From: Xiphophorus maculatus
Lineage: Eukaryota > Chordata > Actinopteri > Cyprinodontiformes > Poeciliidae
Reading direction: 5' to 3'
Assembly: GCF_002775205.1 (NCBI RefSeq)
Contig: NC_036464.1
Location: 26,442,288 to 26,506,287 of the forward strand
DNA: 64,000 nt
Below the pieces are notes generated by a model, which saw nothing but the letters and a program-made list of their open reading frames with translations, ran no database searches and was not told where the DNA came from. Positions within the stretch are counted from its first letter, which is position 1. Every line of letters starts with the position of its first letter. Shown here in pieces: positions 1-49,200 of the stretch. Position numbers and translations under genes: made by a program.

Positions 1-429
1 CACGGCTCATTTTGTGCACCAGCAGAAAAACATATAAACTATGTCTTGAATTTGGAAAAAAAATTATTTTATTCATCACCAAAGAAGGGTTCGGTGAATG
101 TGCATATGAAGCTGATGGGTTCTGTACCTCCAAAAAGGTTAAGAACAACTGATCTAAAGTGACCCACCAGTCTACATACACAGCTCTTTGTCTTTCGCAT
201 CAGCTTGTAGTCACAGCTACTTCAGTTTCTGCAGTCCAGGTTCAGCTTGAAGAAAGAGACTTTTGTACGACAACTGCAATTAAAAGGTTTAGAAAGGCTG
301 TTATCAGAGCTGTGAAAGATGCTGCTAACCCACCATCTGGATGCACTTAATCTGTCTGTAGCTCCAACAGGCCAACATTTGGGCAGTTTCCAGTTGCTAC
401 GCAGACTTCTGAGATCGTTGTGCATTGAA

Positions 430-552
<123 letters not shown>

Positions 553-748
553 GCCGCTCCGGGGTGTGACTAAACACATTGTAGGTCCGTAGACCTTCAG
601 CGCTGCCAGAGCTTCTGAGCCAAACTTCACTTCAAACTTGACTGCTTACGAAACCCCGCTGAATCAGAGTGTTTATAGACCTCAGAGTGGGCCTATACTC
701 ATAAAGCAGCACCAGTAAAAAATCCATACGGGTACTATAGCCATACAC

Positions 749-770
749 AAACACACACACACACACACAC
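749..770. repeat. (AC)n microsatellite
   Basis: A perfect AC tract of about 11 units. Further TG-rich sequence follows at about 860-1015, including a GAGTGTGTGTGTG motif repeated in tandem. Confidence 0.9.
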
Positions 771-3700
771 TTGCGTCTTTTCAGTTCCTGAAATAGCTTT
801 CAGCCTCCCACTCCCCCTTATATAAGCTCCCAGCACGGAGATCCATCCTCTGGTAAAGGCTAGGGTGTGTGCAAGTGTTGGTGTGTGTTATTGCATGTGC
901 CTGTTTCTGTGTGCACATGTGCGCCTCTGCTTCTTGTGAATGCCAGTGTGTGGGCAGCAGAAGCGTCTTGATTTGTGAGAGTGTGTGTGTGTGAGAGTGT
1001 GTGTGTGTATGGAAATATTTTAGATGTTTCTTTGCGGAGTCCTGCTGGCACCTCGGTGTGTGGCGAGCTACATAGCATGTGCTTTAACTGAACAACTCCT
1101 GTCTTATTTGGGCCATTTTGACCATCATGGGATGTGACAGCTCAGAGACCTGGTGATATGATGAGATTTGAGGCTTTAAAGGGGGGAAAAAATCTATATT
1201 TAGCAAGAAAACAAAACAAGATGTTTACAGATGTCTACATGAAAGTATAAAACAAACTGAAACCTCAGAATACACCACCTTGGGTTTTTTCACATTCTGT
1301 CACAATACATCCACAAACCTTCGTGTATTTTATGGTATTTTTATGTGACAGAAAAGCAGGAGTTAGTATAGAACTGTGCAATGGATGAAAAAGGTTTTAC
1401 ATACACCAACAGGATGTATACAATATTTATGGTTAAAAAATTTTTGTGGTAGGATCATCTTACAAACAACAAATCTACCACTTGAGTTTGAGAGGAAACC
1501 ACTAATTATGTGTACATTCAGGTTATGTTGGGACATAAAACAGTCAAGATGTTAATTAGATTAAATCAAGATTTTAAAGGATTCTGTCAAAGCAGACATT
1601 TAAATGACACTCAAAATCTTATATTAGATCTTAATACACATTCCAAAGTTAGATCCAGTCAGCTGCAGTATTTGCAGATTTTTCTGTGTCTTTAAATTAT
1701 TCTGGGGAAATTATTTGTGCCTCTTTTTTGTAGAGCACATCTAAAACATAAGAAAATGCAGGTTGGAAGGGTGAAATATGTCGCTGCAATACTTAAAAAA
1801 CATCAATTCTGTAGAAAGTCTGCTCTGACGGAAAAAAACAACAGCATTTTAATTTGGTATGATACTTTCATCAAATCTAGTGTTTCAGTGAAGAAAATAT
1901 AGCAAAAAATCTATATGAGCACACAAAAATCAGGTCATATACAAACTGAATGGAACAGATTTAAATGACTTAAGGATATTGGGTGGAAGGCAGTAAGTAT
2001 GTGAGCACAAACAGCAAAGTATTTACTCAGTCCTTAGTTTTTCTTGCGTCCTCAGATCACCTGTGCTGTGCTGTCTACTCTTCCCACAGAACTAGTGCTG
2101 TTCAAGTAGATCCACAGGTTTCCTGAATCCTAATTTTAACTTTTAAGTCTCCATTTTCTGCATGTTGCCACAAGCAGTAACCTACTTCATACCTGTGAGC
2201 TGAGATTAAAAATTCAGATTATTTGTAATTTGTGTTTTTCTCTCTGACTATTTTCGTCCTGAAGAGTCAGCATAATCTAAACTAATATGTTTATTCTGTA
2301 TGTTTGTTAAAATATTGTCTTCTGAGCTGATTAGCTGCAACGGGTACAAACTCTCAGTGTCATGGCAACACGAGTTTCTCTGCACGTGTCTTTTCATGCA
2401 CTCAAGTGTGAGTGTGTAGGCGGAAGCAGGCTGGTAAAGCAGGCCTCTGCATCAGTTTATCATACAGCATCGCTGCGTAATATGCTTTGTAAGTTTTCAG
2501 GTTGTTACGTTGCGAGTTATTCATCAATACTTACGAGTGCTGCATGTTGAAGTCAAACAGGTGTGGCTGATTAATAGTGTGGAACATTCTCTTTATGCCA
2601 GTATTGAGGCTTGGAAGATTCTTAAGTCAGCTGGGGAAAAAAAAGTCTAGTATAATTAGCATGTTTTCCAAAATGGGAAACATTTCAACAATTTATAAGA
2701 AACTGATTTGCACACATACATGCAGAGTTCACTTTTAGTAAAATCCGGCTGGCTTATGAAAAATACTTATAGCTACCTGTTTTAATAATTCAACACTGAA
2801 TATACATTAATATGCATTAATAGACACAGCGGAAACTGTCTTAGCAGGACAGTAGCTGGTAACATCCATGATCTTCCTTATCTTCGCTCTTCAGGGTTTG
2901 ACCAATTAACGCCTAGGAAAGTGAATAGTCTTCCTGGATTGGCTGCTCTGAAAACGCCACAAAAAACAAAACGCATTTCAGGTACCCAAACTGCATTTTC
3001 TTTTAAATAGGTTAGATAACTTAAGAATGCGTTAAGAAGAATTCTCCCAAAGGGCGAGTTTTCGCAACTTCAAATTATTTGTGGCAGGGATCAATGCGCT
3101 ACTCTCATTTCAGATTTGTTATGGTAGCAGAAGTTTAAAAACCAAACCCTGAGTCCTTTATCTTCCACCTGATGGTTACCTTTATTTTAATCTAGTCCGT
3201 CTCACAAAATTATGATGAAATCAAAACACTGTAGCTTGTAGTTGTAATGTACCAAAATGTGAAATGTGTAATAATTTCACAAAGCATTGTAGAGCCATTT
3301 ATTTATTGTTTTCTCTGTAAAATAGCTACAATAGAATATATTTTATTCCCTCATCACCAAATTAAAATGTTTTTAAAAAAGTGTATTTTTGCCCACAAAA
3401 AAACAGGCAGTTTTTAGGTCAGATTTTAAATACTGAACACTGGATAAAAAATATTCAGCTTTTTTCTATTAAAAACTTTCAATTTCCTCCCGTTCTCCAG
3501 TTTTTGTTAATAACAGTATCTCTGCGAGCAATTAACAACTAAACTTCCATAATATATGATTGATCCTTTTTATTGCACCCCTTGGATATTTTAGTGCATC
3601 AGTAAGCATTTTCATTCTGCCACTAACGTTGCTTGTGTAACTAATAGTCATTTCAATAAGAATTTGTCTAACTGCTTTGAAAGACTGCAGATGGTGAAAA

Positions 3701-3948
3701 GAAAGTCTAACTGGGTGTGAGCCAACCGCTAATTATTAAACACAACACGCAGGAGCTGATGTTACAGACAAGGTCGTGTCCTTAGATGTCCTTATTCAGC
3801 TGTCGTGCCTAACCGTTACTCATGCTTCACAATGGCCATGCATTTATCCGACTCGTCACTGCGCCACACCTCCCCGTTTTACTTTATTTGTCCCAGTTTT
3901 TAGATAACTGTGCAGAATTTTTGTACTTATTTATTTGAAGTATACCAC

Positions 3949-3949
3949 C

Positions 3950-3986
<37 letters not shown>

Positions 3987-3987
3987 G
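3949..3987. repeat. (CAGA)n microsatellite
   Basis: A perfect tetranucleotide tract of nine to ten units in intergenic DNA. Confidence 0.95.
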
Positions 3988-5557
3988 CCGTTATCCAGTT
4001 AAGAAGACATGTAACAGTGAAATCTTTCAGGAGTGGCTGACCTACCATAATTATTAATGCAACTGACATTTCAACCAGGAGGTCATGAAAGAACCTTAGC
4101 TAGCGTGTTTGTGATTCAGTAGTTAGCCTACGTTCACACTGCTGGCAAATTTGACCCAAATCCAATTTTAGTTGCCAACATGCAACACATATATCGGACT
4201 TCTTCATGACAGTTTGATTGACCCAATTCAGATTTTTTTTCCACCCCTAGCCCCCCTCAGAAAATCCGATTTGTGCCACATTTATACACGTCACAATTCC
4301 GCAACCCAGACGTAGACTTTGGATGCAGATAGCTAGCTGGGTATTCATTGACTAAAACTGAGGAAATTGGAATTGCAATAATTTGTTTACCCTACGGAAA
4401 TGCGCCAATTTTGAAAAAAAATCACATTTTTCGATGAAAAGTTTTGGATGGGTTGGTTTTTCGGATCAACAGCCGGATGTTACTATTTGCTAGAAAGACT
4501 AAGAAGACAGTGGAACTAGTAGGACAATGATGACGCAGTCTTTTTAATTCCTTATCACGTGAACAAACTTATTTAAATTGGATTCTTATTGTGTTTCTTA
4601 CTTAATGGAAACATCATTGAGTAAGAAATTTGCAAAATTTATAAAATTGCATTTTTTTCAGCATCGGTGAGACTGCTCCAAAAGCAGAAAGTAGACTATA
4701 GAGCAGGGCATTCTGGGTAAATATAACCAAAACAAACACATGATTAGCGTTGGCAAGAGAAATGACTCCTGCACTTTTGCCAAAGACCAAATAGAAATGC
4801 AACAATCTCGAAAATCTGGCACCACTCTCCATTTTTATTTACTTTTTGTGAAGAAGGAAGTTTAGTCCAGTGTCTTCTTCAGGTGTTTTCATGTCGTTTC
4901 CTTCACTAGTTCTTGGTGCAGCACCTCCACAGGTGAGGAGGTGAACAGGGTTTTCAAAGAGTGCACTCTTGTTGCTGTGTGAAACCGAACCGCATCGGCT
5001 GAAAATGTAAGAAATGTTGCGATGTTGATTACCAATCAAACCAAGTTCCATTGGACTATCAGGTGTTCAAACACCCTAAGCAGGGCAGATAATTCTGATA
5101 GGGGCAGGTTCGTTTACTGTGAATTTCAAAACAGTCTGCTTTATTTGCTTGACCTAAAACATTTATCAAGTTTACTGTGAAATAGAACCCGTTCTTCTTT
5201 AAGGTACAAAAAAAAAAAAAAAAAAACAAACAAAACTCTTTAGTCGTCCCTGTCAGAACTAAAACCTGGCCTCAGCCGAATCTTTACTGACTCTGTGTGA
5301 CATTGTTTTTTTACACTGTCATCTGTGACAAGGGCCATTAATGTTCACTAGGAAGAAATCCCTGAAGCACGGTGTCAGAATATGATGGACAGCCTTCCCA
5401 GAGGAAAGGAAGCTGTTTTAGAACCGGATTAAAGCCTGTGGTAAACAAAGCACATATGAGTGGGATGGTGCATGTCTGCACACTTGAGGAACCGTACTGT
5501 ATGGCGTCTTCTACCCTGGCCTCACGTGACTCCGACTCGTCTTCATTGTCTTATTTT

Positions 5558-6078
5558 TTTCTCTCCTCTCTTTAATCTTTTTTCTTTTCCTTTTCACTCA
5601 CTATCTTCTACCTTTCTCTCATCCCTCCCCCCGTCCCCATCTGTGGGAAGCTGCCATTGTGCGCATGTCGCAGATGAGTCAATTTGTGGAGGCAGGACGC
5701 GCACACGCTCTCTACCCGCGCGCACATCCTGTCTCCCACGAAGGCATCTGTTTCAGTCTGTCTCTCCGCGAGATGCAGCACCAACAGAGGGGAGAGGGGG
5801 AGACGACGAGGCCGGAGAGGGAGGGAGACAGAAGAAAGAGAGAGGTGTGAGGAAGGAGGAGAGGCAGAGCTAAGAGAGAGAGAAAAAAGGGACGGAAATA
5901 AGAAAAGAAAAAGGAGTGAGCGGAGAAGAAGCGGGAGGACGGCGGGATGCGGCTGTAGCAGCAGAGCTTGTGACTTCTGAAGAGTTTCGCCTCGGAGATG
6001 GTTTAGACGTATCATTCTGGCGTGTGACTCTGAGCATCTCCAGCGCGCGAGCGTGTGTTTGAATGTGTGCCTGAAGCC
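5558..6078 (+). promoter_or_regulatory. plcb1: Probable plcb1 promoter and 5' UTR
   Basis: The sequence just before the plcb1 start changes character. A pyrimidine-rich stretch (about 5558-5640) is followed by a CpG-containing segment (about 5690-5780), then a purine-rich GA tract (about 5781-5945). Composition returns to mixed before the ATG at 6079. I see no convincing TATA box. The last 135 bases before the start contain three ATGs (5947, 5998, 6063), each followed within two or three codons by an in-frame stop. The transcription start cannot be located from sequence alone, so the UTR/promoter boundary is inferred. Confidence 0.5.
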
Positions 6079-43245
<37,167 letters not shown>

Positions 43246-43463
43246 GCAGGAAAAATATAGGAGGATGCAGAGGAGTGATACAGGAAATGAAACTGTAGGA
43301 ACTGAGGCAGTAAATATTTATAAAGACTGTTAATTCTCTTTTTAATGGAACAAACAATCTGACAGTTTTTTAAATTATTAGAAGCATGAACTGTGTTGTA
43401 CTTCAGCATTTAATCAGATGTCACTGGGTCTTATGTTCTAACATTCTGACAACTTACTGCATG

Positions 43464-43626
<163 letters not shown>

Positions 43627-44025
43627 CATGCATCTTGCATACAGAACTGCTATGACTTTTATTACCACTTACCATTTACAAAGATTTTCTCCATGCACAA
43701 TATTAGTTCATTTTTATTTTGGCAAAAGTCGAAGCCAAGATTCACACAACCATTCTGATTGGTCAGTTCCCCAACAGTTTATAAGGACGGTTTTTAAAAT
43801 ATATATAAGCAAAACATTTGTCAGGTTTACTTGCCTGTGCCTGAGAGAACCTGATGTTACTCATCACCACTAAATGCACACATAGAAAACTTACTGGAAC
43901 CACAACATATGTTTACTGAATACAGATTATTACTGCCATCTTTTACTGTCATAAATTCATATCCTATGTATGAATGATTTTAACCCCAAAAGGCATTTTT
44001 CCCCATAAAAACAGGAAGTATCTCG

Positions 44026-44360
44026 TTTCCACTAACAAATACGCAAAAAACTTTGTTATTCTGTTAATGTTGAAAAAACACGATTTCGCAATTGAGGTGT
44101 TTTCACTAAATAAGAAACAATTAAAATCACACATAAATAAGTCTGTTCATACGATAAGTCATTAAAATAACATACACCACCACGATCCTCCTGCTACTTC
44201 CTGTCATCTTCTTCTTCATGGTTTCTGCCAGTAGTAACATCTGGTTGTTGATAACATGACTCTTTTAATGTGAAAAAGTGTTTCTATTGCAGGTTTGTAA
44301 AATACACTGACATAGATACAGCCGAAAAACCACCTCATCCTGGTACCAAAACTTATTGGG
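44026..44360 (+). mobile_element. MITE family member, forward orientation
   Basis: Begins CGTTTCCACTAACAAATACG and includes CTACTTCCTGTCATCTTCTT, CATCTGGTTGTTGATAACAT, GTGTTTCTATTGCAGGTTTG and GATACAGCCGAAAAACCACC. It is collinear with the copy at 26383-26805 and lies in the putative plcb1 3' UTR. Confidence 0.65.
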
Positions 44361-44900
44361 AGATTTTAGCTATGTTGTGTAAAATGATTATTAAATCAAT
44401 GAAATTCAGAATATGCAATGTTTTACTCCCTCAGAGCTCCTGCTACTCAACAATCAGCAGATCAGATGTTTGTTTCTTTGCAACTGCATGATGTTTTTTC
44501 CTTTAATGTGAAATTTCTCCAGACTCAACAGTCTGGTGACATGTGTACTTATTAAATGTTTTTTTCATGATATTTGATTAAGAAGAACCACCATGAAACA
44601 GCTCGACTTCTTCTTTGTTGTAAAACTGTGTGCCAAATCCAGCCTGTTCCTCTTTGTACAGTGATTATTCGGAATAACGTCATTTTCCAGGTTTCCTTTT
44701 TCGTTCGAGTTTAGAAATGTAAAGCCAGTCTGTGTGGAAAAGAAGATATTTTCAACACATCTGTTGATCCTCTTGAGAAATGCTTCAACTCAGCTCTGCT
44801 TTGGTTCCACTGAGCATGCTTCCTTGTCCTGAGTTCCTCCACCTCTGGAATTATTTCTTGGTTTTATTGAGTGCTATTTAAAAAGAAAGAATAAAATGTT

Positions 44901-46024
44901 TGATCTAAAAATGACTGATTTGTTATCTTTTGCTGCTTAAGCTCACAATAGTGGACTCGTAAGGTGTATGTAGAATGTTTTCATCATCATCATGCTGAGT
45001 GGATGTTTACTGAAATATTAAAAATAATTAAAAATATACTTTTGGCCCCAAGCCAGCTGGCCAGAAGATGGTTCCAAAACCAGGTCGCTAATCCCAAATT
45101 TGTAGCCCAGCTCATTTTAATATTATTTTAGCAACTTGGAAAAGGGACATTTTGAGTGCTGAGCAGAAATGAACGCGCCACAGTACGACGGAGATTTGAC
45201 CAACATTTTGAAGTGGACTATGCTGCCCTCTAATGTTCAAAAACAGCAAATGCGGTTTTATTTGCATAATTGGATATGCACTCCAAAAAAGGGAAACTGG
45301 GTGTCTGTTACCTTATCCCTGAGTGTAACATGTAGCTTCTAGAGTATAAAGTTGTGTTTTGTCTTTCAACAGTTTAAAACCATGTAGTTTCATCAAATTT
45401 TATTTTTATTTTTTTTTAACTTATAATAAATTAAGATCTTTTGTGTATGCACAGGAAGCTGATTTCTCAAGGACAACTTTAGCTTTTCTTGCTTTCTGGT
45501 ACCATCTAATTTAGGTTTTCTAGATATATCATTTTCACTCAAAATATTTGCATTAAAGTCACTCAAAGAAATTGTTTCTTTCTAAATGAAACCATTTAAT
45601 TTGCTGAAAGTTATGTCCATAATTTTACTATGTTCCATTAAAAGGTCACTTTTTTGTGCATGGCCTTTAGAGACAAGCCCCCCAAAATTTATAGAGCAAT
45701 AGTTCTAAAAAATATATAGATTTATAAATATTTAATCAATATTTAATTTTTAAAATCGATATTTTTTATTAAATATAATAACAAATATTGTTGCTTTATT
45801 ATGTTATAAGAAACATAATCCATTGTTATTTTTTGTTATTTTTTTAAGGGGGAAATCCTTTATCATGTACGCTATTATTTTTTCTTTCACAGTGATTTTA
45901 AAATAAATTCATGATCAAATTTACTGTTTTAACTCGATTTTTGTGTATAAAAAATCAAAAGTGTAAATACTTTTGCAAGATATTGTACTAAAAAAACATT
46001 TTTAAATCCTCATGAATATTTTTC
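44901..46024. other. Spacer between plcb1 and napb
   Basis: AT-rich sequence, most extreme at about 45690-45980. GTGTAAATACTTTTGCAAGA (about 45960) matches the right-end word of the Tc1-like family. Nothing coding is seen. Confidence 0.6.
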
Positions 46025-46200
46025 TTGCCTTAGCCTGTTGTAATTGCTGTTTTTTCCTGTAGGCGGTGCCATTGAGTCATACTAAGCTCTGTGTCTCTTC
46101 CCGCTGAAGAAGAGCGCCAGCCTCCTTCAGCATCAGCATCAGTAGACACGTCTTCTCTCCCCGCTGCGGAATATCGGCCCGCTTTCAGACCCACCGAGCC
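46025..46200 (+). promoter_or_regulatory. napb: Probable napb promoter/5' UTR
   Basis: This is a shift from AT-rich spacer to balanced, CpG-containing sequence directly before the napb ATG at 46201. There is no intervening ATG in the last 120 bases. No TATA box at a sensible distance was seen. The transcription start is not determinable here. Confidence 0.45.
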
Positions 46201-49200
46201 ATGGACAACTCCGGCAAAGAGAAGGAGGCCATGCAGCTGATGGCCGAGGCCGACAAGAAGGTCAAAGCGTCGGGCTCGTTCCTGGGAGGGATGTTCGGGT
46301 AAACGAAGCTCCCCCATCTGTTTACCAGCGTCTCATTTTGGGCGAAAGGGGGTAAGGGCGAGGGGGAGGGGGGCTTTGTGCACAGAGGGGCCCTCCGTTC
46401 ATTTTAATAAGATCTTCGTTACGAAGATATTTAGATAACCTGAGCATATTAAGTTCCGTTTGGCAGCAGTGTGTGTATGTGTGTTTGGGAGGGGATAATT
46501 CTGCAGTTCCCGTGGTTACGATAATAGCTTAATGCGGATGGTGTCATGTGGAAGAGAGCGGGCTGGGATGGAGCGTGAGGCCGAGCTGAGGATGCAGGGA
46601 GCCGCGGAGGAGGAGGAGGAGGAGGAGGAAGATGGTTCTTTTTTTGTTTGTGTTTGAGGGCGGGAGCTGCAGGGGGCGGATGTTTGCGACAAAAGGAAAT
46701 GAATTTCGCATGAGCTCATCAAATGGATAACGACTGACAATCACGAGTATTGGTTATTGATTTTTTAGCTTCCTGAGTTGTTCTTAAGATTTCCCAGGAA
46801 TTCCGTTATTTTGCAGGAGAGATGGCTGGCATCAGATTAAGAGTATCATCTTGTTTTAATACTCATTTGATTCATTTATTGTTCAAAAATGTTTTGGAAA
46901 TGAAATAATTTAGACACATTTTGTCACATAATAACCACACACTTCAGTGTATTTTATTGGGATTTTATGTGACAGACTGACAAAGTCAGTCGGATGGAGC
47001 TAAATAAAGAACAAGGAGAAGGTTCACAACCAGAATTACAGCGGAATTGTTTGGATCAAACCATTATCATGTGTCAGAATGGCCTAGTCAAGGTTCTGAC
47101 CTAAAACTAACTGAGAATCTGTAACAATACTCCCTTCCTCCAGTCTGACTGCTACCCAAAAATCTTGGGCAATAATTTCAGTCTCTACATGTGCAACAAT
47201 GGTGGAGACAAACATCAAACTATTAGCAGCTGTCATAGCAACAAAAGGTGGAATCACATATAACACAAAGAAGATCTTTTGAAATCTACTGCTGTACTGA
47301 GACACAAAGTGATCAAGTTTAGCGGGTATGAACACCCGAACAAGGCAACATGTCTTAGCTATATCTTTATATACCCCTAAAGACAATTCAGAGAGACCTA
47401 TTCAGTTGACCTAACATCATGTTTCTGGACTGTGGAAAGAAGCTGGAGTTCCCAGAGAGATTGTTGTTATCTTCTATTCCTCAATCTGCTATTTGAGAAC
47501 TGACCACAGTCTCACAGCACAGTTAAGATTAGGTTGAGTTTCTTGATCACTAAAGTCTTTTGCTTGAAAGTACACAGAAGGTTCCTTTGAAGGATCTGTT
47601 TCTGTCTAGACAAATTATTTTCCAGGTTTATTGGACGGAGTGATCCTGTCAGTCTCTTCTGCTGTTCAGTCTTGTACTTGGTGGAGAATTCCAGTCGGTC
47701 CTTGACATTTTTCTTAGATATAGGGGAATTCTTTGCGACCCCAAATTGTGAGAATGTCTGTGCTGATTCCCTTAAATCCTCTCACTGTCAATGTTGAGCA
47801 AGCTCTGCAGTGGTGGCAACCCAGCTCTGGATGTCATGTGGACACTTTCACATCCTTCGGATTGCGTGGTGCCCTGTTGTGCCTGTCTAAAAAAAAGACT
47901 CATCTTTAAAGCTTACGCAGCTCTTTGCAACAAATTAATGTGGATCTGATCAGTCTGTGATAACCTCAAGTTGCAAATTTTGCAAAACACCAAATTTGTT
48001 TCCGTGGCGACATTATGGTCACAACTGCTAAAAGTGTCCAGAATGCAAACAAGAAAAAAACAGACACGATTAAAACTTTGACTGATGCACAAGTTGTTGC
48101 TGTAATGAGGCAGTGTCCTAGAAAGTTGTGAATTGGGTCACATCTGTATTTTCCATCTGAGCACAAAACATGTTTATTTAATGAGCTGCTGCTGAGAATT
48201 AAGACGCTAATTCAGCCATGGGATCAAGTGGATCTGTAAAATGTATGGCGCTAGCAACAATTAAGATAGTAAAGATGTGGAACAAAGAATGGTCTTGTAT
48301 TCTTGAAGGAACATTTATAAAATCCAACTTTCAATTTGAATGGACTCATTTCATTGAGTGGAGAAATCTGTTAAGATAAAACTTTAACAAAAATCCTTGC
48401 TGGCACATTCATAGATACCTTTATTGTCAGCATTTTGTACAGTCAGACCATAGAGAGATGGGGGAGTTGTGCTTTTTCTCTTTCCACAATCTTTCTAGTC
48501 ATTTTTTACATACAGAAAAGGAAACAGAAGGCAGATTGTGACAGTTGTCAGTTATTTGTTTCACTGCAGAGATGTGATGTCCTGCAGATGCTAACATCAG
48601 TTGCTCAAAGGATTTCATGACCACAAGCATCAGTTCAACAAGTCTGTAGTCGTTTAATCCTGTTACGGTCCATTTTTGGGGGCGTGGGTTGATGGTAGAG
48701 TGCTTGAAATAGGAGGGAACCTCAGGAACCTCACACAGCTTCAGAGACTTGCTGAAGATCTGAGTGAGGATGGGGGCAAGTTGGTCACCACTGGCATTCA
48801 AACAGAAAATGGAAATTCCTGGAGTATTAACTTAGAAACAGTTCTTTAGCTTCTCACTGTAGTGTCTCTTAGCTGCCCGGATCTCCTTGGTCAGTTTGTT
48901 CCTGGCCTGCTCATACAGGATCCAGTCCCTCCTGATGTTAGACTCTTTGGTTTGACACAGTTTTAGCTGATGTGAAGTGAATCATGGTTTATTGCAGTGG
49001 TGGACACCACTAACTAAAAAGTTAGGTACATTAACTTGAGCTTACTAATTAGCATTTAAGTACTACATCAACATATTTAGCTGAAACTAATGCACTAAAC
49101 TCAGCCTTGTTGATACTTACCATGTGTCAATGACGCATCATGTGTCAGCTACAACATACTGTATTACAAGTGATACTTGGTCAGGTTTAGGCTCCGGTTA

